A DNA stretch of 64,000 nt from positions 124,001 to 188,000 of the forward strand of contig JAEZGH010000057.1 in NCBI GenBank assembly GCA_023417065.1. Reading direction: 5' to 3'. Under the pieces are notes generated by a model. The model saw nothing but the letters and a program-made list of their open reading frames with translations. It did not search any database and was not told the DNA's origin. Below, piece by piece: positions 53,478-61,951 of this stretch. Origin of the DNA: Bacteroidota bacterium. Lineage in GTDB: Bacteria > Bacteroidota > Bacteroidia > Cytophagales > Cyclobacteriaceae. The stretch's first letter is position 1. Each line of letters begins with the position of its first letter. A program made the translations under genes and the position numbers.

Positions 53478-54644
53478 CTAAGCATATTGAAATTCTCCGT
53501 GAGCGCTCTTTATGGTAACCTTCTTCTCTTGAGCAGCCTCAACTCTTCCGATGATCTGTGCCTCAACGCCGAATTTTTTCGAAATGCTGATGACCTCAGC
53601 GGCGTGTTTTTCATTGAGATATAGTTCCATACGATGACCCATGTTGAAGACTTTGTACATCTCTTTCCAGTCAGTTCCGCTTTGCTCCTGGATCATTTGA
53701 AACAACGGAGGCGTTGGATGCAGATTGTCTTTGATGACATGTAGCTTTTCTATGAAGTGAAGCACCTTCGTCTGGGCGCCGCCGCTGCAATGGATCATGC
53801 CGTGAATTTCACTTCGCAAACCATTTAATATCTCAACGATGATCGGCGCATACGTGCGGGTAGGTGATAATACCAGTTTCCCGGCATCGACCGGAACGCC
53901 GGCTACGGGATCCGTAACTTTAAGCTTACCACTGTACACCAGGGCAGCCGTTGTTTCGTGATCAAACGTCTCCGGATACTTGGTCGCGTAATGATTATAA
54001 AACACGTCGTGTCTTGCGGAAGTCAGACCATTGCTTCCCATTCCGCCGTTGTAGTGATCTTCGTACGTTGCCTTCCCGTAGGAAGCGAGGCCTACGATCA
54101 CATCTCCCGCCTGGATGTTCGCATTGTTGATCACGTCCCGCCGACGCATACGCGTGACAACAGTACTGTCCACGATCACGGTCTTTACAAGATCACCCAC
54201 GTCGGCAGTTTCTCCGCCGGTGCTGACAATGTTAAGACCATTCTTCCGCAGCATGTCAAGTACTTCTTCCGTGCCTTCAATGATTGCCGAGATCACCTCG
54301 CCGGGAATAAGGTTTTTGTTTCTGCCTATGGTTGACGAAAGCAAAATATTTCCGGTGGCGCCAACGCAGAGAAGGTCGTCTATGTTCATGACTATCGCGT
54401 CCTGTGCGATTCCTTTCCACACCGAAAGGTCACCGGTTTCTTTCCAGTACAGGTATGCCAGGGAAGACTTCGTTCCCGCGCCATCGGCGTGCATTACCGT
54501 GCAGTATTCTTCGTCCCCCGCAAGGTGATCGGGAACAATTTTACAGAACGCTTTTGGAAAAAGGCCTTTGTCAAGTTTGCTGATGGCGTTGTGGACATCC
54601 TCTTTGGAAGCAGAAACGCCACGCTGTGAATAACGGTCAGACAC
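53478..54644 (-). CDS. purM: Phosphoribosylformylglycinamidine cyclo-ligase
   Basis: A 388-residue ATP-dependent enzyme of purine synthesis, forming aminoimidazole ribonucleotide. SQRGVSASKEDV, MHADGAGTKSSLAYLYWKET, MNIDDLLCVGAT, STGGETADVGDL and GLASYGKATYEDHYNGGMGS cover the nucleotide- and substrate-binding motifs. It is longer than E. coli PurM, as usual in Bacteroidota. The M1 lipoprotein gene follows after 51 nt; no other pur gene is near. Confidence 0.94.
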   Translation of the reverse strand: MSDRYSQRGVSASKEDVHNAISKLDKGLFPKAFCKIVPDHLAGDEEYCTVMHADGAGTKSSLAYLYWKETGDLSVWKGIAQDAIVMNIDDLLCVGATGNILLSSTIGRNKNLIPGEVISAIIEGTEEVLDMLRKNGLNIVSTGGETADVGDLVKTVIVDSTVVTRMRRRDVINNANIQAGDVIVGLASYGKATYEDHYNGGMGSNGLTSARHDVFYNHYATKYPETFDHETTAALVYSGKLKVTDPVAGVPVDAGKLVLSPTRTYAPIIVEILNGLRSEIHGMIHCSGGAQTKVLHFIEKLHVIKDNLHPTPPLFQMIQEQSGTDWKEMYKVFNMGHRMELYLNEKHAAEVISISKKFGVEAQIIGRVEAAQEKKVTIKSAHGEFQYA

Positions 54645-54689
54645 GTGCTGGATATTTTTAAGGTGTAAAGGTTATGATTTTTTTGATAC

Positions 54690-55220
54690 TTATAGTTTTA
54701 TCTGTCTGAAGATGTGCCAGATCACAATACCCAGGCAAACAGACACGTTCAGCGAATGCTTTGACCCGCCCTGAGGAATTTCCACCGCCTGGTCTGCGAG
54801 TGCAATGACCGCATCGCTCACGCCATTTACTTCATTCCCGAAAACCAGCGCCCATTTCTTCGCCGGTGCGATCTCCACGCTTTGGAGGGGCACGCTTTCA
54901 TCCGTCTGCTCTACACACACGATGGTATAACCATCGTTCCGGAGGGCTTGAACGGCCTGGTCAGCTTCAGCAACATATTCCCACGGTACCGACTCCGTGG
55001 CACCCAGTGCAGTCTTGTGAATCTCACGGTTTGGCGGTGTGCCCGTTATTCCCGTAAGGATAATCTTCTCAACCAGGAACGCATCTGCCGTTCGGAAAGC
55101 CGACCCAACATTGTGCAAGCTGCGGACGTTGTCGAGGACGATCACCACCGGCATTTTTTCTGCATCCTTGTACGCCACCGCAGGGATACGACCCAGTTCC
55201 TCCAGCTTGAGTTTTTTCAT
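54690..55220 (-). CDS. SpoU/TrmH-family RNA 2'-O-methyltransferase
   Basis: A 176-residue knotted SPOUT methylase. VIVLDNVRSLHNVGSAFRTA gives motif 1, VFGNEVNGVSDAVI motif 2 and IPQGGSKHSLNVSVCLGIVI motif 3. It 2'-O-methylates tRNA or rRNA; the site cannot be told. It lacks an N-terminal substrate-binding domain, as in short TrmL/TrmH-like proteins. It is divergent from the exported methyltransferase gene and precedes purM by 45 nt. Confidence 0.93.
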   Translation of the reverse strand: MKKLKLEELGRIPAVAYKDAEKMPVVIVLDNVRSLHNVGSAFRTADAFLVEKIILTGITGTPPNREIHKTALGATESVPWEYVAEADQAVQALRNDGYTIVCVEQTDESVPLQSVEIAPAKKWALVFGNEVNGVSDAVIALADQAVEIPQGGSKHSLNVSVCLGIVIWHIFRQIKL

Positions 55221-55276
55221 GCCGCAAACATAAAACTTATATCAATTTCCCGAATGGATTTCGACCTTGGGATAGA

Positions 55277-55939
55277 ATGCGAACCCGGTGTTATCTCTTT
55301 CTGGCGCTCCTTCTGCCCGCTGCCGCCTGGGCACAGAATCCCTGGAAGGACGTTTATTCGGAGAACGCCTGGAAAGACCGCGATTCCTGGCAGAAGCCGG
55401 ACACCATTATCGCGCTCCTGGGGTTACAGAACAATAGCAACGTCGCCGACATCGGTTCGCATGAAGGTTATTTCACCGTGAAACTCGCCGCCGAAGTTCC
55501 AAACGGCAAGGTGTATGCAGTCGATATTTCCAGCGATAAGCTCAGCCGGCTCACAAAAATTACGGTGCAGCGCGGATTTCGCAACGTTGAGGCTGTTCTC
55601 GGAACACCTGACAACCCCTCCCTTCCCGCCGGATCCATCGACGCTGTCCTGATCGTTGATAACTATCACGAGATCAAGGGGTACGAAGCATTCCTCGCCA
55701 ACCTGAAACGGGCACTCAAACCGAAAGCCACCGTCGTGATTTGCGAACCAATTGCGGAGGAGCGAATGGGCTTGTCGCGCGGGGAGCAGTTCCGGAAGCA
55801 CGAAATCGAGTCGCACTATGTTCTGGACGACCTGCGGCACGCGGGATTCACTATCGTCCTCCACTCCGAAAAGTTCGTTGACCGAACGCTGGAGAAAGGC
55901 GATATCATGTGGCTAGTCGTCGCCCGATCAGGCAATTAG
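55277..55939 (+). CDS. Exported class I SAM-dependent methyltransferase-fold protein
   Basis: A 220-residue protein with a signal peptide (CYLFLALLLPAAAWAQ) followed by a Rossmann methyltransferase domain. The SAM motif is VADIGSHEGYFTVKLA, with GKVYAVDISSDKL as the acidic loop, SIDAVLIVDNYHEIKGYEAF and VVICEPIAEERM. An exported methyltransferase is unusual because SAM is cytoplasmic; related exported forms are known in several bacteria but their substrate is not. It diverges from the SpoU gene (56 nt). Confidence 0.88.
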   Translation: MRTRCYLFLALLLPAAAWAQNPWKDVYSENAWKDRDSWQKPDTIIALLGLQNNSNVADIGSHEGYFTVKLAAEVPNGKVYAVDISSDKLSRLTKITVQRGFRNVEAVLGTPDNPSLPAGSIDAVLIVDNYHEIKGYEAFLANLKRALKPKATVVICEPIAEERMGLSRGEQFRKHEIESHYVLDDLRHAGFTIVLHSEKFVDRTLEKGDIMWLVVARSGN

Positions 55940-56170
55940 CCCCACGCCATGCCGAATTCACACCTATTTCTCGATTACGCTTGATGAGGCGGACTAAGCC
56001 TCCGTCGGGCGGATTTTCCATTACCTCATGATTTAACCAGCGAGACCGCCGCTCTTGTGAACCTTTGGGCGTGGTTATAAGGTCGTGCACCATTTCTTTA
56101 CATTAGTGCGGAGATGAAGCAGAATTAACACAGCAATATAGCGGAGATAAAGCGGTCCTTTAAATGGATG
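55940..56170. other. First part of the 504-nt gap before mutS, no supported gene
   Basis: The stretch between the exported methyltransferase gene and mutS begins here. Short frames cross it on both strands, but none has a signal, a domain or a plausible start. It holds a copy of GATAAAGCGG (56145-56154), the reverse complement of the repeat unit that follows. Confidence 0.7.
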
Positions 56171-56222
56171 CCTTATCACCGCTTTATCACCGCTTTATCA
56201 CCGCCTTATCACCGCTTTATCT
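56171..56222 (+). repeat. Tandem 11-nt repeats (CCGCTTTATCA)
   Basis: Four full units plus a partial first unit (CCTTATCA): units at 56179, 56190, 56201 (one base changed, CCGCCTTATCA) and 56212 (last base changed). An inverted copy lies at 56145-56154, so RNA from here could fold back. No spacers are present. Confidence 0.9.
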
Positions 56223-56255
56223 CACAGGATTTGTGCACTTCTGGTGCACCCTCTG

Positions 56256-56354
56256 AGCCCCCGAGGTCAAAGCGACCTGAAGGCGCACGGAACGCCAGGT
56301 TCAGAAGAGAAATTTCAGCCTCAGCTGTTGACTACTGCCTGAGCGCCGGGGGTT
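56256..56354 (+). ncRNA. GC-rich structured element before mutS
   Basis: AGCCCCCG (56256-56263) can pair with CGGGGGTT (56347-56354), enclosing hairpins AGGTC-AAAGC-GACCT (56264-56278), GGCG/CGCC (56282-56296) and CAGC-CTCA-GCTG (56316-56327). Just upstream GTGCAC-TTCTG-GTGCAC (56233-56249) is another hairpin. The multi-branched layout suggests an RNA, but I recognise no family and it may be only a repeat element. Confidence 0.4.
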
Positions 56355-56404
56355 AGCGGTTTCGGACGGCCGGCTTTCTCCGGGAGTGAAGTCCCCGATC
56401 TCCC

Positions 56405-56437
56405 TTTATGGCTGCCTTAAGAGATTTTTTATATTTG
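56405..56437 (+). promoter_or_regulatory. Promoter of mutS
   Basis: TTTA at 56405-56408 and TATATTTG at 56430-56437 are 21 nt apart; the -7 element is perfect. Transcription should start near 56443, beside the ATG at 56444, giving an almost leaderless message. The position argues against an in-frame ATG at 56408. Confidence 0.7.
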
Positions 56438-56443
56438 TCGATT

Positions 56444-59050
56444 ATGGCTGAAGCGAAGACGACTACCGAAACCCCGTTGATGAAACAGTATAACGCCATC
56501 AAGGCGAAATATCCTGGCGCACTGCTGCTTTTTCGCGTGGGGGACTTCTATGAAACCTTCGGTCAGGACGCGGTTGCGGCCAGCAAGGTGCTTGATATCG
56601 TACTGACGAAACGTGGGGCAGGATCGACTTCCGAAATTGAACTCGCGGGATTCCCGCACCATTCGCTTGATACCTATCTGCCGAAACTTGTTCGTGCCGG
56701 GCACAGGGTAGCCATCTGCGACCAGCTCGAAGACCCGAAATTCGTAAAAGGGATCGTGAAACGCGGCGTAACCGAACTGGTTACCCCGGGGCTCTCTTTC
56801 AACGACAACGTCCTGGACCGGAAGCAAAACAACTTCCTCGCGTCCGTCTTCGCAGGCAAGAATGCATTCGGAGTAGCCTTCCTCGACGTATCAACCGGCG
56901 AGTTTTATGCTGCCCAGGGTCAGGAGAATTATATTCTTAAACTCATCCAGGGGTTCGCGCCCTCGGAAGTAATCTTCAGCAAATCGTCACGCGACAAGTT
57001 TGAAAAACTCTTCGCCGACGGCTACAGCACCTATGCCCTCGACGAATGGGTATACGGTTTTGATTTCGCATACGACAAGCTCATCAACCAATTTCGCACA
57101 GCCTCGCTCAAGGGATTCGGCATTGAGGATCTGGGCGAAGCCATTATCGCGGGAGGCGCCATCCTCCATTATCTGGAGGAGACGGAGCATCGCGATACTT
57201 CGCACATTGCAGCGATCTCCCGAATCGATGAAGAGAAATATGTGTGGCTCGACAAATTCACCATACGCAACCTCGAACTCGTATTTCCCCAGCATGACGG
57301 CGGCGTTCCGCTTATCGACATCCTGGATCGCACGGTTACGGCCATGGGTTCACGCCAGCTGCGCAAATGGATGATTCTTCCGTTGAAGGATAAGGTCGCC
57401 ATTGATGAAAGGCTTGAAGTTGTCGACACGTTCTTCCGGGAGCCTGAGCTTGCAGACTCCGTACTTGAACCCCTGAAGCAGATTGCCGACCTTGAACGGC
57501 TCATTTCCAAAGTAGCCGTCAACCGGATCAATCCGCGGGAGATGATTCAGCTGAAGCGGTCGCTGAAGTGTATTGAACCTATCCGCAAGTTGCTATCGAC
57601 ACAGACTTCATCCATTCTGAAGAAGCTCGCGGATCAACTTCACCTTTGCGAATTCCTCGTCACAAAAATCGAAAGTGAACTTCGGGAGGATGTTTCAATA
57701 CTCTCCAACCAGGGCGGCCTCATCAAAGAAGGCGTAGATGCAGAACTCGATGAACTTCAGAAGATCGCATTCTCCGGAAAGGATTTTCTTGTTCAGATCC
57801 AAAAACGCGAAGTCGAGCGCACCGGCATCAACTCGCTGAAGATTTCATACAACAAAGTATTCGGTTACTATCTCGAAGTAAGCAACGCCAACAAAGACAA
57901 GGTTCCCTCCGACTGGATTCGGAAGCAGACCTTGGTGAATGCCGAAAGGTTTATCACCGAAGAACTGAAGGTATACGAAGAAAAGATCCTGCATGCTGAG
58001 GAAAAGCTCGTGGTGATAGAACAGCGGATATTCCAGGGATTGATCAACACGGCGGCGGAATTCGTACCGCAGATCCAGCAAAACGCCCGTGTTCTCGCGC
58101 AGCTTGACTGTCTGCTCGCATTCGCGTGCGTCGCCCGGGCGAATAAGTATGCCAAGCCTGAGATAAACGAATCACTCGTTATCGATATCAAGGGTGGTCG
58201 ACATCCCGTTATTGAGAAGCAACTTCCGATCGGAGAGTCTTACGTTCCCAACGATATTTACCTCGACAGTGAAAAACAGCAAATCCTGATTATCACCGGT
58301 CCAAACATGGCTGGTAAGTCGGCATTGTTGCGTCAAACGGCGCTCATCGTATTGCTTGCGCAAGTGGGGAGCTTTGTCCCGGCAGCGTCCGCGTCTATCG
58401 GTATCGTTGACAAAGTGTTCACACGTGTGGGTGCATCCGATAACTTATCGCGCGGTGAATCAACCTTTATGGTGGAGATGACTGAAACTGCAAGCATCCT
58501 GAACAACCTGAGTCATCGAAGCCTGATCCTGATGGATGAAATTGGTCGTGGCACAAGCACGTACGATGGCGTGTCTATAGCGTGGGCGATTGTTGAGCAT
58601 CTGCACAATCACCGGGACTTCAAACCGAAGACGCTTTTTGCAACGCACTACCACGAGTTGAATCAACTGCAGGAAGACCTGCCACGTGTAAAAAACTTCA
58701 ACGTCTCGGTAAAGGAAGTCGGCGATAAGATCATCTTTATGCGAAAGCTCAAGGAAGGTGGAAGCGAGCACTCCTTCGGGATACATGTGGCACAGATCGC
58801 GGGGATGCCCAACCGCGTCGTGCTGCGCGCAAACGAAATCCTGCACTTCCTGGAGAAGGACAAACACAAAAATGAACAGCGCAGAAAAGTTCAGGAGATG
58901 CCGAAGCCCACGCCACAAATGAGTCTGTTCGAAATTGATCCGAGGCACAAGGCGGTGGAGGAGACGTTGAGCAAGGTGGACATCAACACCATCAGTCCTG
59001 TGGAGGCGTTGCTTAAGCTCAACGAGGTTCTTTCCCTTCTGAAGAAGTAA
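56444..59050 (+). CDS. mutS: DNA mismatch repair protein MutS
   Basis: An 868-residue MutS. The mismatch-contact motif is FRVGDFYETFGQDAV; the ATPase has ITGPNMAGKSALLRQTALI (Walker A), LILMDEIGRGTSTYDGVSIA (Walker B) and FATHYHELNQL. It recognises mismatches and recruits MutL. Lever, clamp and connector regions are present, with length usual for the family. The start at 56444 (MAEAKTTTETPLMKQYNAIK) fits the promoter and leaves no leader. It ends at a terminator shared with the helicase gene. Confidence 0.97.
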   Translation: MAEAKTTTETPLMKQYNAIKAKYPGALLLFRVGDFYETFGQDAVAASKVLDIVLTKRGAGSTSEIELAGFPHHSLDTYLPKLVRAGHRVAICDQLEDPKFVKGIVKRGVTELVTPGLSFNDNVLDRKQNNFLASVFAGKNAFGVAFLDVSTGEFYAAQGQENYILKLIQGFAPSEVIFSKSSRDKFEKLFADGYSTYALDEWVYGFDFAYDKLINQFRTASLKGFGIEDLGEAIIAGGAILHYLEETEHRDTSHIAAISRIDEEKYVWLDKFTIRNLELVFPQHDGGVPLIDILDRTVTAMGSRQLRKWMILPLKDKVAIDERLEVVDTFFREPELADSVLEPLKQIADLERLISKVAVNRINPREMIQLKRSLKCIEPIRKLLSTQTSSILKKLADQLHLCEFLVTKIESELREDVSILSNQGGLIKEGVDAELDELQKIAFSGKDFLVQIQKREVERTGINSLKISYNKVFGYYLEVSNANKDKVPSDWIRKQTLVNAERFITEELKVYEEKILHAEEKLVVIEQRIFQGLINTAAEFVPQIQQNARVLAQLDCLLAFACVARANKYAKPEINESLVIDIKGGRHPVIEKQLPIGESYVPNDIYLDSEKQQILIITGPNMAGKSALLRQTALIVLLAQVGSFVPAASASIGIVDKVFTRVGASDNLSRGESTFMVEMTETASILNNLSHRSLILMDEIGRGTSTYDGVSIAWAIVEHLHNHRDFKPKTLFATHYHELNQLQEDLPRVKNFNVSVKEVGDKIIFMRKLKEGGSEHSFGIHVAQIAGMPNRVVLRANEILHFLEKDKHKNEQRRKVQEMPKPTPQMSLFEIDPRHKAVEETLSKVDINTISPVEALLKLNEVLSLLKK

Positions 59051-59069
59051 TTCAAACCGTTATAAATGC

Positions 59070-59095
59070 AAAAGGACCTTGCTCAGGTCCTTTTT
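59070..59095. terminator. Terminator shared by mutS and the DEAD-box helicase gene
   Basis: AAAAGGACC and GGTCCTTTTT form a 9-bp stem with a 7-nt loop. On the minus strand the stem includes the final Arg-Thr-stop codons of the helicase gene, so that coding end serves as the terminator arm. Confidence 0.88.
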
Positions 59096-60306
59096 ACTTT
59101 CTTGAATGATCCGCTTTTTCTCCGGCGGAAGTTCCCTTTCTTCTTATCCTTCCTTTCACCGGGTTGGTATGCTGGCCCCGGACCTACGTGTTCCGGAAGA
59201 GGCATCTTCTCAATTGATTGCCCGATGAGGCGTTCGATGGATTCGAATTTGCGCTGGTCTTTTTCATTTACGAGCGTTACGGCAGTTCCTGTTGTCTCCG
59301 CCCGCGCCGTCCTTCCGATACGGTGAACGTAATCCTCGGGATCCGGGGGAACGTCGTAATTGATAACGAGGCTGATACCTTCAACGTCAATGCCGCGCGA
59401 CAGCACGTCGGTACCGATAAGTATTTTCAGTTGTTTGTTCTTGAACGCTCTGAGTATTTGTTCGCGTTCGAGCTGTTCGAGATCTGAGTGGAAGGCTTTT
59501 GCAGGCAGTCGCGACCGCTGAAAAGCGGCGTCAAGTTTCTTCACCATCTCTTTGGTGGATGCGAAGATGATCATGCTATTCCACGGCGTATTTTTCATGA
59601 CGTGCTTGAGCACTTCACCTTTTTGCTGCTCATGAACGATGTAAGCCTGTTGAACGATGCCCGCGGCGGGTTTCGCAATCGCGATACTTACCTCCTTAGG
59701 ATCGCGAAGAATCCGATTCGCAAGCGTGCGGATCTTCGGTGGCATGGTCGCTGAGAACAGCAATGTTTGCCGTTCCTTGGGCAGGTAGTTTATAATTTTG
59801 ATGATGTCGTCGTAGAAGCCCATGTCGAGCATGCGGTCTGCCTCGTCGAGGATGAGGTGCTGCAGGTGGTCGAACTTGATGGTACCTGCTGCCAGGAGTG
59901 CAATAAGCCGTCCGGGGGTGGCAATGACAATGTCTGCGCCCTGTTCGAGGGCCCGTCGCTGGATGTCCCAGGTTGCGCCGTCTCCACCGCCGTAAATTGG
60001 AATGGAGCTGACGCCAAGGAAGTATCCGAAACCTTCGATTTGCTGATCGATTTGCTGGGCAAGCTCGCGCGTAGGCGCAATTACGAGTGTATTGAGGTGT
60101 CTGTGTTCAGTGCGCGAGATGCGGTCAAGAACGGGAAGGATATACGCCGCAGTTTTGCCGGTACCGGTTTGAGCACAAGCGATGATGTCGTGTCCTTCCT
60201 GGATCATGGGAATAGCCTGTGTCTGAATCGGGGTTGGTTTGCTATACCCCATCGCGCTCAGGCCGTCGAGCAGCTTTTCGTCAAATTTAAAGTCCTGAAA
60301 TGTCAA
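59083..60306 (-). CDS. rhlE: DEAD-box ATP-dependent RNA helicase, RhlE type
   Basis: A 407-residue helicase with all core motifs: Q motif GYSKPTPIQTQAIPMI, I ACAQTGTGKTAAYILP, Ia PTRELAQQ, II DEADRMLDMGF, III SAT, and HRIGRTARAETTGTAVTL in VI. The C-terminal tail is short and basic (KGNFRRRKSGSFKKVKRT), as in RhlE-like enzymes of RNA decay and ribosome assembly. The last codons lie in the shared terminator. Confidence 0.93.
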   Translation of the reverse strand: MTFQDFKFDEKLLDGLSAMGYSKPTPIQTQAIPMIQEGHDIIACAQTGTGKTAAYILPVLDRISRTEHRHLNTLVIAPTRELAQQIDQQIEGFGYFLGVSSIPIYGGGDGATWDIQRRALEQGADIVIATPGRLIALLAAGTIKFDHLQHLILDEADRMLDMGFYDDIIKIINYLPKERQTLLFSATMPPKIRTLANRILRDPKEVSIAIAKPAAGIVQQAYIVHEQQKGEVLKHVMKNTPWNSMIIFASTKEMVKKLDAAFQRSRLPAKAFHSDLEQLEREQILRAFKNKQLKILIGTDVLSRGIDVEGISLVINYDVPPDPEDYVHRIGRTARAETTGTAVTLVNEKDQRKFESIERLIGQSIEKMPLPEHVGPGPAYQPGERKDKKKGNFRRRKSGSFKKVKRT

Positions 60307-60430
60307 TGGTCCTAAAAGTTAAATGATGTTCAGTTGAAAAAATAAAGGATTACACCAGGCTAATTTACTCCAAATTTCTCTGAATTCGCATACGCCCGCC
60401 TGGATTGGACGACAATACGTCGATCTAAAT

Positions 60431-60462
60431 AACAAAAAACCCTGGAGTTAATTCCAGGGTTC
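60431..60462 (-). terminator. Terminator after the first desaturase gene
   Basis: On the minus strand ACCCTGGA and TCCAGGGT form an 8-bp stem with a 6-nt loop, followed by TTTTTTGTTATTT, 15 nt after the stop of the desaturase gene. Confidence 0.9.
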
Positions 60463-60476
60463 TTTCCTTCTTTTCA

Positions 60477-61253
60477 TTAGGCGGCTTTCTTAACCGACTC
60501 AATTTTCAGTTCCCTTTGCTTCGTCAGCTGAATAATATTCAGCTTATCCAGAAGCTTAATAACCTGATAGGTCGGGTCGATTTCATGCCAGCGGATTCCG
60601 CCGAAGTTAGCGCGCGAGCCGTGTTTATGGTGGTTATTGTGATAGCTTTCGCCCATCATCAGAAAGTCGACGGGAAGGAAGTTCTTCGACGTATCGCCGA
60701 CTTCAAAGTTTCTGTAACCATATTTATGAGCAAACCAGTTGATGATCGCGCCGTGGATAGGGCTCATCAGGAACTGAATTGGCAGCAATGCCCAGAGGTA
60801 CCATGCGCCAGCAGGAACGAAGATCGCATACATGGCGATGTAAATTCCGCCCCAGAAGATGCGTGACGGCCATGAACGGGCGAACTTGTCGAACGACGCC
60901 CAATTAGGCACGCCTTCCGTAAAGCGTTTATCTACCTCCATCCGGTGGTTGGCAATCGCAGAATAGATGGTTTTGGTTTTCCACATCATATTCCAGATCG
61001 TCTCGTCGTATTTGGGAGAATGTGGGTCGTTTTCAGTGTCGGCGAATGCGTGGTGCATCCGGTGCATTACGCCGTAGCCATAGGGGCTTAAATAATTGGA
61101 TCCCTGGAATATCCAGGTCAGAACGTAGAACACCTTCTCGGTGGTTTTGCTCATCGTGAATGCTTTGTGTGCAGCATAGCGATGCAGGAAAAACGTCTGA
61201 AAGAATAGCGACAAATACCAATGCGCTATGAAAAAAATCAAAATAACTTCCAT
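60477..61253 (-). CDS. Membrane fatty-acid desaturase, copy 1
   Basis: A 258-residue membrane desaturase of the acyl-CoA/acyl-lipid type. The three His boxes that bind the di-iron centre are FLHRYAAHKAF, MHRMHHAFAD and YHNNHHKHGSR. It introduces double bonds into fatty acids, keeping membranes fluid. The C-terminus is short and basic. A terminator follows. It is one of two desaturases flanking an ECF sigma gene, with 105 nt between its start and the sigma stop. Confidence 0.92.
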   Translation of the reverse strand: MEVILIFFIAHWYLSLFFQTFFLHRYAAHKAFTMSKTTEKVFYVLTWIFQGSNYLSPYGYGVMHRMHHAFADTENDPHSPKYDETIWNMMWKTKTIYSAIANHRMEVDKRFTEGVPNWASFDKFARSWPSRIFWGGIYIAMYAIFVPAGAWYLWALLPIQFLMSPIHGAIINWFAHKYGYRNFEVGDTSKNFLPVDFLMMGESYHNNHHKHGSRANFGGIRWHEIDPTYQVIKLLDKLNIIQLTKQRELKIESVKKAA

Positions 61254-61358
61254 GAAACTCAGGTTTACAATTTAGGACTTACACCGAGGCCGGAATAAGA
61301 CCCCGTTGGAGCAAGACAAGTGAACTTTACTTTTGTGACAGATTTGAAAAAAAAATTA

Positions 61359-61943
61359 TTAAATATCTTTCTTGAGCTCCTGAATCAAGCCGGCGGGATT
61401 GCCAATGTCGCATGCGTTGCGAAAGCTCTCGATGAGGCTGGTGGGGCTGGGAAAGGAAATTCGTGATGTTTCGTCGTTTATTTTTTTGCGGGCGCGGCAA
61501 AGCAGCTGTCGGCAGTGCTCTTTCTTCTTGTTCAGCGTTTCCTGAAGCGTGTCGTAATCAAAGTCGAAAACTTCCTTCAGCAGATACACTGCACGTTCAA
61601 GGGGTTCCAGCTTGTGGCTGACCATCTGAAGGGCCTTTGAGATGTCGAATTCCAGATCGAGATGCGACAGATTTGTTTCCTTGAACTTGAGAAACGCCTC
61701 CGACACATTGTCGATACATTCGACTTTCTTCCGGTTGAATGAGTTCAGATGATTGATACAGTTGTTTGTAACCGCCTTAATCAGATAGGCTCGCGTGTTC
61801 TGAATTTTGTGATGTTCGGCGCTTAACCACTTTATAAACGTTTCCTGCACGATATCTTCGGCATCCTGCTTACATCTAACAAGATTATAGGCAATGCTTT
61901 GAAGGAGCGGCTGGTAGAGCGTTATTGTTTGCGCGTGACTCAT
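61359..61943 (-). CDS. ECF sigma factor of the SigJ/ECF41 type, truncated at the C-terminus
   Basis: A 194-residue sigma factor. Region 2 (residues about 8-75) begins LYQPLLQSIAYNLVR and contains KQDAEDIVQETFIKWL; region 4 (about 105-155) has LEPLERAVYLLKEVFDFDYD and KKKEHCRQLLCRARKK. After it comes SLIESFRNACDIGNPAGLIQ, which matches the start of the SnoaL-like domain of SigJ/ECF41 proteins, but the chain then stops at LKKDI, followed by two stop codons in a row. Full members are about 280-300 residues and the missing domain controls their activity. The promoter leaves almost no leader. It lies between two desaturase genes. Confidence 0.9.
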   Translation of the reverse strand: MSHAQTITLYQPLLQSIAYNLVRCKQDAEDIVQETFIKWLSAEHHKIQNTRAYLIKAVTNNCINHLNSFNRKKVECIDNVSEAFLKFKETNLSHLDLEFDISKALQMVSHKLEPLERAVYLLKEVFDFDYDTLQETLNKKKEHCRQLLCRARKKINDETSRISFPSPTSLIESFRNACDIGNPAGLIQELKKDI

Positions 61944-61951
61944 CAGAAATC

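Noticed and set aside
55905..56093. 62-codon minus-strand frame in the gap before mutS
   Set aside because: It overlaps the end of the exported methyltransferase gene, has no signal or domain, and no promoter; likely chance.
56171..56222. Tandem repeats as a CRISPR array
   Set aside because: Units are 11 nt and abut each other with no unique spacers, and no cas gene is near.
56168..56356. 62-codon plus-strand frame across the tandem repeats
   Set aside because: Its sequence is mostly the translated repeats and the structured GC-rich element, with no protein-like conservation pattern.
61328..61335. TACTTTTG on the plus strand after the sigma gene
   Set aside because: It matches the -7 consensus, but no plus-strand gene follows within reach, so it is probably chance in AT-rich DNA.
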